DNA from: Bombardia bombarda
Taxonomy: Eukaryota > Ascomycota > Sordariomycetes > Sordariales > Lasiosphaeriaceae
Reading direction: 5' to 3'
Assembly: GCA_030512295.1 (NCBI GenBank)
Contig: JAULSR010000010.1
Coordinates: forward strand, 1,155,639-1,219,638
Length of the DNA: 64,000 nucleotides
Shown: positions 11,902-22,699 of the stretch, in pieces
Position numbering within the stretch: position 1 is the first letter of the stretch
Layout of the letters: every line of letters begins with the position of its first letter
Notes under the pieces: generated by a model
The model's input: the letters and a program-made list of their open reading frames with translations, nothing else
What the model was told of the DNA's origin: nothing
Database searches by the model: none
Program-made: the position numbers and the translations under genes

Positions 11902-12912
11902 CTAATGACGCCTGAGAGCAGAGCATGCTCCTGACACCTTACTCGCAGTCGCAGTGGGAGCGGCTGCCTGAGCCGCCAAGCGGGTGCGAACAGCTGTTGG
12001 TACGGCTTGCTGCTGGCCGGTGTAGGTGGAAGTGGAAACTTGGACGGTGGAAGAGCGAACAAGCGTCGCCAGGGTTGTAGGAACCACAGCCGAGGTGGAG
12101 CTTGTCTTGGCCGAAGAAGCAGCTGCCGAAGAAGCAGCTGCCGAAGGGACAACAGCAACAACATCTACGACAGGGCTGATGGTGTTTGAGGCAAAAGTCG
12201 AGATCTTGGGGCCGGGGACAGGGTAGCTGGAGAAGCTGCTGTAGAGGTCGAAGAGGATGCCAGGGTCCGAGTAGGTGTAGCCCGTGTTAAAGTCGAAGTT
12301 CTCGCTGGGCACGGCGGAACCAGAGCCAGTGACCTCGAACTGCACGCAGCTGGGGTAGAACTGGGCGCCGCGGGCTTTGTCGTTTTTGAAGGCCCTGTCG
12401 GCCTCGTGGAGAGCAATGATCTCCTGTCTGATGAGGTACTTGCCCGCCTTGAGGTTGGCCGGCAGCGTAAAGTCCTTCTTGCCCTTGTTAGACGCGAGCT
12501 TCTCGGTGGCCCACCTGTTGGTCGTCTTGTCGTAGCCCTCTTCGGCGATCTTGGTCCAGATGGCCTTGGCACCGTTGCCGCTGGTGTAGGGGGCGATGTA
12601 GGTGGCGATGGGGCCCTTGTGCGAATCGGCAATGATGTCGTCGTTTCGGTTGTCGTGGAACCACTCAAATTCCAACTTGGCGCCAGCCGCTGCCTCGACG
12701 AACGAAGGGACCTCCTTGCCGCCATTGACATTGCATGCCAGGTTGGGGCTCGCGAGGTCCTTGATCGGGCTGTTGTCAGTGGGCGAGCGGATGTAGACGC
12801 TCCTGCCATCGCCCTGGTCGACTCCGTTGACCCAGACTGAGAACATGGTGGCGTGGGCAGACGCAGTGCTGGCAAATGCCAGAGCCGCAATAGTTGCAGC
12901 TGTGAAATGCAT
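11902..12912 (-). CDS. AA9 lytic polysaccharide monooxygenase (former GH61)
   Basis: A 336-residue secreted copper enzyme, single exon. The signal peptide MHFTAATIAALAFASTASA is followed directly by His (HATMFSVWVNG), the N-terminal histidine of the copper brace. The second copper histidine lies in DSHKGPIATYIAP. The conserved Gln-x-Tyr motif is in QFYPSC. The domain covers about residues 20-235. A Ser/Ala/Thr-rich, probably O-glycosylated tail follows and ends at RRH without a CBM1 cellulose-binding module. AA9 enzymes cleave cellulose or hemicellulose oxidatively and work with glycoside hydrolases such as the GH10 xylanase at 31.8 kb. Length and motifs are complete, so it is probably functional. 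Confidence 0.93.
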   Translation of the reverse strand: MHFTAATIAALAFASTASAHATMFSVWVNGVDQGDGRSVYIRSPTDNSPIKDLASPNLACNVNGGKEVPSFVEAAAGAKLEFEWFHDNRNDDIIADSHKGPIATYIAPYTSGNGAKAIWTKIAEEGYDKTTNRWATEKLASNKGKKDFTLPANLKAGKYLIRQEIIALHEADRAFKNDKARGAQFYPSCVQFEVTGSGSAVPSENFDFNTGYTYSDPGILFDLYSSFSSYPVPGPKISTFASNTISPVVDVVAVVPSAAASSAAASSAKTSSTSAVVPTTLATLVRSSTVQVSTSTYTGQQQAVPTAVRTRLAAQAAAPTATASKVSGACSALRRH

Positions 12913-15314
12913 CTCGGCGGAGAAGAGGAGCAGATGGGGGGCTTGAATTGAAGAATGGATAGAGGTGAATGCCCGCCGGTCTAGCAGCGAGACTATGGGA
13001 GCTATTGAGCAAAAAGAGCGCGTGTGTGTGGTAGAGACTGACAGGCACAGGAGCTAAAAAGAAGCAAAAAGAAGCGAAGAAGGTGAAGGGTCAAAAAAGA
13101 GTGACTCTGCTGGTTACAACTCGGGGCATTTGGGGAGCGGCACCTGTCAACTCTTATATCAAAGAAATCAGCGAGATTTCATCCACACATCCCACAACTT
13201 ACAAAGGTCCGTCGGTCTTTCGGTTACGACTTCACACTCGTATGCCTTGTATAGATGCACTCTGATGCCTGTCTCACGCGGTTGGTTGCACAAGGTGAAA
13301 TTAGCACAAAGAGCAGACTGACGCACTGAGGCTCTTTCCCTCCTCAATTGATATCCTTGCCGTATTGCAGCTCGTGATTGGTGCACATCCCAGACAAATG
13401 AACAGGACCCTGCCGCTCCCGCCCTTGACGTTTCACGATCCAACGGTGGCATGCGCAGGATCGGCGGGTCCCAGCTTTTCGGGACAGGCCTGGCCCCTGA
13501 CAGGGGTTGCAGTAGAGGATCGAGCGGAGTCCATTCGCAGTCGAAACACCAAACACAGCGGCAACCACCGTCGTGGTGAATGATCAGTTCTGCCCGCGGT
13601 GATCGTGCCGACCCTGGCATGTGATGGTCGGGCCGGAATGCCGCACAAGCTGCTGGCGCGTAGATGGCACTGGGATCGAGGCTGATGACAAGATTAAGGC
13701 ACTCAATGCTTGTGCCCCTGAATCTTGTTTTGCAACTCGTGGCTTCTCGCAGAACGCACCGTGTGAGCTTGCACTATGACCACATTCGTTAGACAGCTCA
13801 AATGCAGATATGCTACGAGCATTCCAGAGGGTCCGTTTCTACAAGTGAGCAATCACTTACTCGCGAGGTTCGAGATCGCAGGGACATGGATGCAAAAGCG
13901 GGAGCTTGCTAGTGTATGGGGAAACGGTGAGCCGACGGCGAGCCCTAGGACACTATTCCTGGACAGTAACAGTCCTCGATGCAATGTCTGGGTCGCTTGG
14001 AGTTGCGTGCCGCGCAAGTACATGCTACGCACACTGAGATGATGTGACAAGAGCACGGCAAGGCGAATGGGCTTCCATGCCTATGATAAAGAGGGCATCT
14101 GACAAAATTGTGGTCGTTGCCTGAGATGGACGGTGTTAGCCTTGTGGTTGCTCGAGAAATCGTGTTGATACCATAGATCCTTGCTCATATAAAGCGGATC
14201 TGTTGTAACATTTGAAGATGCGCTGCAGGGGTGTGATATCGCTTTTTCCAAAGTGATATGATCTGCGGAGGGCGGGAGATGGGTGGAGTACGTCCCCCTT
14301 GCGAGGTGCCTGATGGAATTGGTAAGTTTCAGTCAACAAGCTGGGCAAAGATTCCTGAAGTGAAATTGAAGATGGGTAACTAACAGTGTGTGCTGCTACT
14401 GATGGAACTCCCTGCGTTGACGAGCTGTTCTGCTGAGTCTGATCAGGGGGGGAGGCAAGGTCGCGAGTCCTTAGGAGATGGGCGAGCGTTGACAGTTCGA
14501 TGTGGCAAGACGTGGCGACCAAAACTGGTTCACCACTCGGCGTTTGGGGAATCCAACTACGATATAGGCAGTCCTCTTGACTCTGTGAGTGGAAATGTGA
14601 TCCTAGAAAATGTGCCCAGACACAGTATGGACTGAGGAGCTGCAGTTTCACCCTCTGAGCAGAGCAACGAGTGCCATGGCAACATCAGCAATCAAATACA
14701 GTTGCAGAATCCCGGAGAATCTTGATGTTTGCGTGTCAGGGCCTTGTTGAGCAGGCTGCCAGTCGAGGGGACAGACACATCGGACGGTCAGGGGCTGATA
14801 CTTTGATGAGGAAGTAGCTGTCAACAGGTGGGTCAGCTTCGCTTCCAGTCGTTCAGCGAGCTGACTGAACAGCGAGAGGTCGGGAAGAGTGCACCAGCAG
14901 TGCCTGGCTGTACCGTGAGTTGTGAAATGGCGGTTGTTGTCGGTACCTGAGGACCGAAAGCGGGGCCCTTGAATCGAAATTTTCTAAGCGGAAACACTAA
15001 CATCGTTTGCGGGAGCTGCCACCCACGTCTGTTATTTTACCAACCCACGCCATTCTGACCATCGGAGGTCATGTTTACGACCCTGGTTCTTGAGCGACTA
15101 CACAAGCAGCGATCCATTTGTGTCATACGACACGAGAAAACACAGATGCTGCATGAAGCCCTTGAACTGAACGTTGCAAATATCCAAATGGGGTGCCTTG
15201 TTTACTATGGGCGCATCTTTGTGTTGGATGTAATGTTTCCACTTCATGACGGTGGCATATTGCAGGCCAAAAAGTACCTACGCAACTCGACTCCTCTGTT
15301 ACACATTGCACCCC
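12913..15314. other. no gene recognised
   Basis: About 2.4 kb upstream of the LPMO gene and downstream of the Ayg1-like gene. Open frames of up to 171 codons occur on both strands (13168-13620, 14136-14651), but none has a domain, signal peptide or splice-linked continuation that I can defend. Confidence 0.45.
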
Positions 15315-16616
15315 CTAATACTTCGTCTTGCTCGGAAGCCCCCTCACCTGCGCCATCCAGTCGCCATCCAAACCCAAGAGCCCGTGGATCCACCGCAAGA
15401 TGATGAAGAAGCTATCCGGCTCGCCCATGTGCTTCTTTCCCTTGACCATCCTCGCCTCCTTGGGGCGCCCATGCTCCAGGGCCACAAACATGTCGTCGAT
15501 AGGAAATATCTCGTCGTCGTTGCCGTTTACCAGCAGCACCTTGCAACAGTCCTTCTCCAGCGTCCCGTCACGAAGCAGCGAGAACTTGTCGGCCTCCTTG
15601 ATGAACGACTCGAGGTCGGAGTAGCCAAACTTGTACGCTAACGTGTCAGCCAGGTCAAAGGGGTATTCCAGCCGATTGACGTGCTCAAGCCAGGCGCGGT
15701 CGAACATGAAGTGCGCGCCGCCGCCGAGACTGACGCTTCCCATGAGCCGGTTGGCATGGGTGTGCGCCACACGCAGCGCGTAGTATCCGCCTGTCGAAAA
15801 GCCCCAGACGATAATCCTTTTGCTGTCGATTGCTTCCTGGGCGTCGATCCAGTCCAGCAGAGACGACCACTCACGATCCGGGCTGAGCGGGTCTGATGCT
15901 GCTGCAGGTGAGTCGCCAGTGCCAGGAATCTCGACAACAATGGTGCCGACTCCCTTATCCAGCCAGCCGCGCTGCCACACGGCGAGCTCAGTGCGGTAGC
16001 CGTCTAGGCCGGTAAAGATGAGGACCAGCGGACAGGGGGTGCTTGGGGAGGCTGACGGCGGCAGCAGGAAGTTGACTGGAATGGTGGCACCTTCTGATAA
16101 GAGCCCGTGTCTGTGTGGGACAAGGACTTGCTTGATCGGATGCTCCATCAGGGCGGCTCCCTTGTAAAAGGTCTCGGTGCCGACACGCCAGGCATACCTC
16201 TGCCGCTCAGACCGCGGGGCCGGGAAGCGCGAGATGCGGTACACGGCAGCGCTGCGCAGGTAATACTCAGACGCCTTCTCCCTCTCGCCGGCCTCCTCGG
16301 CCTCCTCGGCGATGCGCGACAGCTCTTCGGCCTTGGGGAAAAACATCTCGGCATACTCGTCCCAGTCGTATGGCTCCTTCAGCCCCTTTTTGATGATGGC
16401 CTGCGCGACCGGCTCAAAGTCTTTGATGGACCCGAACATGAAGGGGTAGATGCCCATTGCGCACTGTTTGGGTGGTCAGTCATGGTGAGGGGAACAGGGC
16501 GGGAGAGGAGCACGGCGTACGGGTGCCTTCCACTTGGTCTCCCATAGCTTCTCAAATGACTCGTGGTGGACCGCCGGCTTGAGGATGGCATCCTTGATGA
16601 AGAATTTGTCCGCCAT
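15315..16616 (-). CDS. Ayg1-like alpha/beta hydrolase
   Basis: Two exons: 16616-16521 (MADKFFIKDA...WETKWKAP) and 16463-15315. The 57-nt intron has a GTACGC donor, CTGAC branch site and ACAG acceptor, giving 414 residues. The junction yields WETKWKAPCAMGIYPFMFGS, the pattern expected at the N-terminus of Aspergillus Ayg1 and homologues. The catalytic serine sits in GFSTGGYYA, the acid probably in GNDDEIFPID, and the histidine in KGKKHMGEPDS. Ayg1 shortens a heptaketide melanin precursor by hydrolytic cleavage of its acyl chain; homologues act on other polyketides, so the substrate here is unknown. There is no polyketide synthase in the window. The start at 16616 is preferred because the frame upstream has no ATG. 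Confidence 0.88.
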
Positions 16617-17592
16617 CTTGTTGAATGTCTCATCAATGTTGTGTTGGAACAAGAGAGAATGCTTCTCGGCTTGTGCGGGAGGTTGGCCACATGTTCGGAG
16701 CACCGTGGGGTAATGCCGGACCCGGGTCGCATTCGGATCTGCTCGGATTTACGGCACATTACCCTATAGCAGGACATGACATCTAATCTTCGAAGCTATT
16801 CAACGTGCGCCGTTACCTTTGAAGTGGAAGCAACGCTGTCTTGATATAAAGCCATCACTCATGTGACGATCTCGCCGCTATCGATCACAGAGTTGAGCTA
16901 TCGTTCAATGATGCGACAACCACTTGTCTGGGAATTCCGATGGATTGAATTGTCGTTACGAGAGTGATTGTGATCATCTTGCAAAGATCGCAGTTTCTAC
17001 GATGTTTTTGCGCCCCGGGAGTTGAGTGTTAGACTTACATGGGTACGCTACCAAACAAGGAGACCCGACGAGATGGAATGATCGATTCGTTTATTTTCAA
17101 CAGGACGACAATGTCGAGCATACCAACGACCAGTCACGATAGCCGAACCCATAGGCTGCCCCCTCGGACTGGGGTATCAACATGCCAGTAACAAAGGCGA
17201 CTGGACACGACAACAATCCACCGCTTCTCTTCATGCTGCATCCTAAGTTTAGAACACAATCCGCTCAACAACCAGTTGCCATCCTACAGCCATCGTATTG
17301 CTTTGTCCCATGGCAGCTGTGGGCTGGGCTTTATTTCTCAACCCTGACCTTGGTCTTTGTCTTGTAGACGTAGCTAACCCCTTGGAGAAGCCCCTCCTTG
17401 TAGGTCAAAGAGGGCCCAAATGGCAGAGGATTTGTTCCATTCTGGCATGTCTATCTTTAGGCCCAAGTGGGGGATGGAGCAACTGCAAGTCAAATACAAC
17501 ATTGCGCCAGAACAGGTCGTGTCGCAACAAACAGAAACTAGACTCGAGACTCTCTCAGCTTGACAGACCAGGGCAATTTTACATCCACTACC
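16617..17592. other. divergent promoter region
   Basis: Nearly 1 kb between the divergently transcribed Ayg1-like and kinase-like genes. No coding sequence is recognised. It probably holds both promoters; no clear TATA element was identified. Confidence 0.5.
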
Positions 17593-20004
17593 ATGGCAGA
17601 TACTAGAGATCCAACGTTTGGGGACACAGGAGCAGAAGTTCCAGGGTCAGCAGACTCCGGGCAAACGGTTTCTGGTCAAACACCTTCACAAGAAACCACT
17701 GAACTGCCGAGTGGAGGACCAGCAACGGGAGGGTCGCCCTCCCCACAACCGCAAGATCCAAACACACATTCAGCACCGCCTACCAAAGCCGACCTTTGGC
17801 ACATTGGCGTCTGGCTTCCCGCCGAGAAAAGCTTTGAGAAGCTGACGGAAAAGGAGTGGCCCACTAGCCTGACGCCTGGTATGAAATGGCTCCACGATCA
17901 CCAGAAGGGATTCCTGGTCATCAACCAGCACACGCCCACCAATGAATGGCTGACCGTCCGCAGCCGAGACACCCAAATGGTCCTGGAGAACTACCGCCGT
18001 CGCAGCGCGCGTGTCGAGTGGGTGGAATTAGGTTATGATCCCGGAGAAAAAGCAAGCTTTTTCAAGGGCCCATGTCCACCAGAGATTCGCTTTGCCCGCC
18101 TAGACGACCACAGGACAAAGAAGCACTGCAACGACAGCAGACTGCCGGATGAGCCCTATTTCCAGCAAATTTATGCGTACGGCTTCCCAGATCCAGCGGA
18201 AAACATTGAAAAGGATGGTTCTATCTCGTCCGTATCCATGTATGCTGAGCGGCTTAATGGCGGGACCCTGGACGACCTGCTGGCGTTGTACGTCAACCTC
18301 AAAGAGGGTGGAACGATCCCCGAAACGTTCCTCTGGCATGTCATGGAGCAGTTGGGCCGCGCCATTATCTTCCTCCAGACCGGCCTCACGCGCCAGGACC
18401 TCGAGCCTTTTCTGAGTGGCCAAACCGACATAAAGCCGCCACGCAAGCATAACTGGGATGTGATTGTTCACCGCGATATTCACCAGGACACTGTGCGGCT
18501 GCATTATGCAAACCCCGATGCTGTCGACCCCGAGGCCACATGGGATGACATCTTCCCGCGAGTGGTGCTGACCTCCTTTGGAAAGGCCGGCAAGTTTGCG
18601 GACAAAGAGGACTGGTGGGAACACCACTTTGACGCTGGGGAGTCCGCTGGCCCCAGCAAGCCTTCGCCGTCCGAGGATATCTATGCGCTTGGCGGCCTTC
18701 TTCGCATGATGGTGGTATGCCGCGACCACGCTCTGGCAGGAGTCGATGATGCCGACTGGAACATAGACCGCGATACGAGGATGGACGATTATCTCGGACG
18801 CAACTTGGGCCATCTGCAACCCGACCAGAAAGCGCCATACTCAGATGAGTTCATCAGTGCCCTGAAGCGATGGGAGGTACCAGTTCTGCAGCTTGGGGCG
18901 CCCTATCATGAACATCGTGGTGACATTATGAAGGGGGACATCCTGATGGAATTGGTGCGCGAGGCAGCCCAAAGGGTTGCGGGGTACAAGCAGCAGAATA
19001 TAGACGACCTCCTTAGTTTCGACGGGGAGTGTGCCGACGTCTCTTGGACGAGACCAAACCCCCGTGCCACGGATATGATGCCGTTTCGGCCACCTGTCGG
19101 AATCGAAGGGGAGGAAGTTGCTGGTAAAGACTGGCTTGACGAGGCCATGAAGACACTGAACGGCGATTGGCATGCTGTAAAGCTGAGCTACCGGGACTTT
19201 ATTCTTCCAGACGCGCCGTTTCAGCATCCAGAGTTGCCTCCCCCTCCGTCGCCACTGGCACCCAGCAATGAAAATGCAACGGGCGTCTCAGAGATCCCGC
19301 CACAGAGTGTGAGTCGTGTTGTTCGTGCTTTTCCTGTCATGGAAGAAGACCTTGCTAATGCTATATTGTATCCTCAGATCACCACCAATGGCGATGCACA
19401 ACAGGGTACGATCGCGGAAACAGGACCAGTCACTCCTAGTCCTCGGCCAGCGACTCCCACCCCTACAAGTCCCGGTTCTTACACTTCCCCTTCTGTACCT
19501 TTTCCTGATGTTTCTTCTCTCCCCCCCACCCCTGCTCCTTGGGGTACTACCGTTTCCACTCCGATCACTGCTCTTGTTCCAACAACTATTCCCGCTACAA
19601 CCACCGCCACCGCCCCAACTACTCCTGGCCAAATATCCACTGCTTCAACTGGCAACACTCCAGCTGATGGCACTTTGGCTACCACACCAACCACTACTCC
19701 CACAAACATCATTGCTCCCGTTCCAACCACTGCTGCTCCGGTTCTCACCACTACGACTGGCCACACTCTAGCTCTTGTTCCAGCTACTGCTATATCGGTG
19801 CCCACTGTTTCGACTGGCAACACTCCGGCACCCAACCCTCCAGCACCCATTTCTCCAGCAGAACAAGCAAGAGCAAGAGCAGAAGTAGCAAGACAGAATC
19901 GTATAAACGGTATACGTCGAGCTCGGGAGGAGAGGGAACGAGCGCGCAAGGAGGCTGCACAAAATCTATCTCCCAAGAGGACCAGGAGTGGCAAAGGATA
20001 CTAA
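17593..20004 (+). CDS. protein kinase-fold protein, probably a pseudokinase, with Pro/Thr-rich tail
   Basis: The start is ACCATGG at 17593; upstream the frame has no ATG. Spliced length is 780 residues if the 69-nt GTGAGT...CTAAT...CTCAG segment at 19309-19377 is removed, or 803 if retained, because that segment is in frame. After a disordered N-terminus, residues ~60-450 resemble the kinase domains common in Pezizomycotina: an HRD-like catalytic loop in VIVHRDIHQDTVRL, then VVLTSFGKAG where DFG is expected, then SEDIYALGGLLRMM as the F-helix. The loop Asn is Thr and the DFG Asp is Ser, so both Mg-binding residues are missing. A long Pro/Thr-rich repeat-like stretch follows, ending in a basic helix (RARAEVARQNRINGIRRA) and KRTRSGKGY. 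Catalytic inactivity is inferred from the missing residues. Confidence 0.65.
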   Translation: MADTRDPTFGDTGAEVPGSADSGQTVSGQTPSQETTELPSGGPATGGSPSPQPQDPNTHSAPPTKADLWHIGVWLPAEKSFEKLTEKEWPTSLTPGMKWLHDHQKGFLVINQHTPTNEWLTVRSRDTQMVLENYRRRSARVEWVELGYDPGEKASFFKGPCPPEIRFARLDDHRTKKHCNDSRLPDEPYFQQIYAYGFPDPAENIEKDGSISSVSMYAERLNGGTLDDLLALYVNLKEGGTIPETFLWHVMEQLGRAIIFLQTGLTRQDLEPFLSGQTDIKPPRKHNWDVIVHRDIHQDTVRLHYANPDAVDPEATWDDIFPRVVLTSFGKAGKFADKEDWWEHHFDAGESAGPSKPSPSEDIYALGGLLRMMVVCRDHALAGVDDADWNIDRDTRMDDYLGRNLGHLQPDQKAPYSDEFISALKRWEVPVLQLGAPYHEHRGDIMKGDILMELVREAAQRVAGYKQQNIDDLLSFDGECADVSWTRPNPRATDMMPFRPPVGIEGEEVAGKDWLDEAMKTLNGDWHAVKLSYRDFILPDAPFQHPELPPPPSPLAPSNENATGVSEIPPQSVSRVVRAFPVMEEDLANAILYPQITTNGDAQQGTIAETGPVTPSPRPATPTPTSPGSYTSPSVPFPDVSSLPPTPAPWGTTVSTPITALVPTTIPATTTATAPTTPGQISTASTGNTPADGTLATTPTTTPTNIIAPVPTTAAPVLTTTTGHTLALVPATAISVPTVSTGNTPAPNPPAPISPAEQARARAEVARQNRINGIRRAREERERARKEAAQNLSPKRTRSGKGY

Positions 20005-20432
20005 GTCCATAACGGCTGGGGATACATCCCGCACTTAGTTCTATAGCCCTGTTCACTGGGAGAGCGCTCGCTGTCAGCCGAGGGGACGGGGCAGTCAATA
20101 GATGCGCTTTAAGAGCATACAAACAGATTTACACAATGTAGAGCAAAAGAGACCTGCACCGTAGTGACATCTGAAATGGTCACTCAATGTACCATCCTAT
20201 ACCAGACTGTGGATTCCTGGGCTTAAACCGCCATTGGATAGAATAGCTGTGAGCGGGATAGCTGCAAGTGGAATGGTTGGGACAGGGGGGGTTGTATTTC
20301 TTGGTGGCCCGGGTTATGGCAACTGCGGTGCAGGTCCCCCTTTCTATGGTACCTCAGTTACATAAACGAACCAGCAGCCTTTAGCAAACAGTGACCCAAT
20401 CTCTAGAAACTCTAGCTGCCTATGTAGACACA
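20005..20432. other. no gene recognised
   Basis: About 430 bases between the kinase-like gene and a decayed minus-strand gene. No feature seen. Confidence 0.5.
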
Positions 20433-21228
20433 CTAACGATGTTTTTCGGCGTCAGTCCGCGTCTCTGATGCAGCTGCTGATCCCATGCCACTCGTTCGTG
20501 TGGCCACAAGCTTGCCGTCAAGGAATCGTAGTCTTGTAGGCTCCGCCTGGACCGCTGGCTCAGACTCGATCCGACGTTTCTTGGAGACAACCGCTGCCCG
20601 CCTGGCCTCTGTTAGCATTCGGCCGCTCAAAGGTTGCATGGAGCTGCACCACTGGCGACCCCATGCGATCCGCCTCCGACTCAATCCTGATCATGGCGGA
20701 GAGCAGGCCGTTGTGCCCCGTACCGTTCCGGAAGATGATGGCGCGGTTGTTTGTCTTGTACGGATCCATCGTGTGGAAGTTGACTGCGTGTGGGTCATCA
20801 ATGCTGTGCATGATGTTGTTCCAATTAGTATCAGTAAATTGGTACACCATCTCATCACGACGCTTGTAGGTCGATGGTGGGATACCACTGTCATTGAGGC
20901 GCTTTCGTTCGAGCTATCCGCACGGCCGACTCGGCCAACAAATCATCATCTGGAAAAACCAACATGTCCTCGACTTTGCGCTTGACACGTTGACGAGTCG
21001 AACTTTTAGAGATGGGATTCTCCTGACCATCCATCTGATTTTGATGGGAACGCCGCTGCTTTCGGGACGCCGAACGTTGTTGATATCAGACTGGTTCACC
21101 GAAAGATTGGATGACGTGCCCGGTCCGGTTCTGCGCCTAGCTGGGGGGACATGGATGCCATGAGCGACATCAGTAGCTTTTGATGGAGTAGGCGGATTTC
21201 CGCCGCCAGAGTTATCGAACGCTCGCAT
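20433..21228 (-). pseudogene. frameshifted copy of an uncharacterised family (paralogue of the 50.4-51.2 kb locus)
   Basis: The minus strand carries, in order but in changing frames: an N-terminus (MRAFDNSGGGNPPTPSKATD), a basic stretch (RQRVKRKVEDMLVFPDDDLL), a conserved block (VNFHTMDPYKTN then IESEADRMGSPVVQLHATFE), and a C-terminal helix (EARRAAVVSKKRR). Each has a counterpart in the same order in the 50-kb locus: GGGGPPS, SKRRAVD, VNFCMVDPKKN, DRWKTPIVQMHVTFE and EVKKKRAA. At least three frame changes are needed here to join the blocks, which suggests decay, though unrecognised introns could explain one. I do not recognise the family or its function. Confidence 0.5.
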
Positions 21229-21431
21229 CGTTAGTACCCTTATGGAGTGACAACGTTAGCGGTGTGGATTTTCCCCATATTTGACAAGAATTCGCACGGA
21301 CGATATGGTCTAGAATATTAGCTAGTGCGGTCTACGAACGATTGTGGTTGTTTTCGTTGAAGCTGCCAATGATGTAATCTAGACTGATGTTGACCCAGGA
21401 ATGAAAACTGGAAACGCAGAAAACCAACATA

Positions 21432-21433
<2 letters not shown>

Positions 21434-21469
<36 letters not shown>
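21434..21469. repeat. (GA)n microsatellite
   Basis: An uninterrupted GA dinucleotide run of about 18 units in intergenic DNA. Confidence 0.95.
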
Positions 21470-21472
<3 letters not shown>

Positions 21473-21802
21473 TATCAGCATGCAAAAACACAGTTATCCG
21501 CCACTATATCTCGCAACTACTATAAGCTATGACCGAACGATGTCAAAGCTCGGGCCCTTTTGCCAAGTCCCTTGGAGCGATAAGAACGCCACTTCAATCA
21601 CATGACCTCCCCACAACTCATCGACGACGACACAACAAAGAAAAGACAGCACATCGCCGAAAAGTGCAAAGACATAAAAACAAGCCTAATACCATCGCCT
21701 GGCACTACCACCATCCGCAGCTTGGGCATTTAGGTATTTCTTTGCATTGTGCACTGTCCTAAAATCAGCATCTAAGTCTACACTTAATATGCACACAGCC
21801 AA

Positions 21803-22366
21803 TCAGATAGGGATGTGGAACATCCCACCCCGATAAATGCATGGTGACCTGGACAGGGGGTCGCTGGAGCACTCACGCTGCAGCTCCATCTTGGACATGG
21901 CGACCGCGCACTTTTTTGCGGGAGGACAGCAGCCGCAAAACCGTGCATCCTTGATGGGAGAGTCGAAATCTGGAGTTGGAAGACGCGAGATGACCGGTGT
22001 GGACGGTGGGCTGGGGAGGTAGTCGTATCTGACTTCTGGTGGTGGGCTCAAGTATGCCAAGGATGGCAATGTGCGCCCAATGCTGGCAGAGATATATGGA
22101 TGCTCTGGTGTGGTAGTTGGGGGAAACTGTGTCTGATCACGACACTGATCAAGGGGCGATGGAGTTTGACGTCGTGACGAGGACGGCGGCGTCCAGGCCG
22201 GTGGGTCTGGGACAAACATGACCCTGGGCGTCGACTGTCTGGCTGGAATGATGTAGACAGACGGGGTAGAAGCAAACGATACGCGCTTCTCAAACATAAC
22301 ACGCTTGGTGGGAGATTTTTTCTTCTTGTGTCGTTGACTGCTCGGGGTAAGACGGCTGCGGGCCAT
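21803..22366 (-). CDS. hypothetical Pro/Ser-rich protein
   Basis: 187 residues from MARSRLTPSSQRHKKKK (22366). A start further upstream in the same frame would lie 5' of the TATAAAT at 22687-22693, so I prefer this ATG. The protein is basic at the N-terminus, then Pro/Ser/Thr-rich with SPP and TPP motifs, and contains one compact cysteine motif, FCGCCPPAKKCAV, near the C-terminus. Low complexity suggests disorder; no domain is recognised. A GTGAGT near 21873 could be a donor, so the last ~20 residues are uncertain. The 3' part and downstream flank have a diverged duplicate at 23985-24290. Confidence 0.45.
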   Translation of the reverse strand: MARSRLTPSSQRHKKKKSPTKRVMFEKRVSFASTPSVYIIPARQSTPRVMFVPDPPAWTPPSSSRRQTPSPLDQCRDQTQFPPTTTPEHPYISASIGRTLPSLAYLSPPPEVRYDYLPSPPSTPVISRLPTPDFDSPIKDARFCGCCPPAKKCAVAMSKMELQRECSSDPLSRSPCIYRGGMFHIPI

Positions 22367-22686
22367 GGGATACGACGAAGATGACGTGATATATGGTGAG
22401 AATGAAGTTGGGGGAACGCTGATGAACAGTCTTTCCAAGGTCAATGACCGTGCGACCGGGATGTGGCAGTTTACGGGTAGAGAGAATGAGGAGAGTCTCT
22501 TAAGAGGGGATAGATGGTGGGATGGTCGCCAAAATAGTTGCAAGGGGCTGCAGGGGTCAGGTCTTGATGCCTCCTGGACGTTGGGGACTTTTGGGGATAA
22601 TTTGGGGGCGTCTTGTGATGGAACAGCAAATGTGGTAGATGTAGGAGGAAGGGTGGGAGGAAGAGGGTAGACCTGGGGGGGATGGG

Positions 22687-22693
22687 ATTTATA
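22687..22693 (-). promoter_or_regulatory. TATA box of the Pro/Ser-rich protein gene
   Basis: TATAAAT on the minus strand, about 320 bases upstream of the proposed ATG. It implies a long 5' leader. Confidence 0.4.
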
Positions 22694-22699
22694 TGGCAC

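Noticed and set aside
19316..19771. 151-codon Leu/Pro-rich frame
   Set aside because: Out-of-frame shadow of the Pro/Thr-rich tail of the kinase-like protein.
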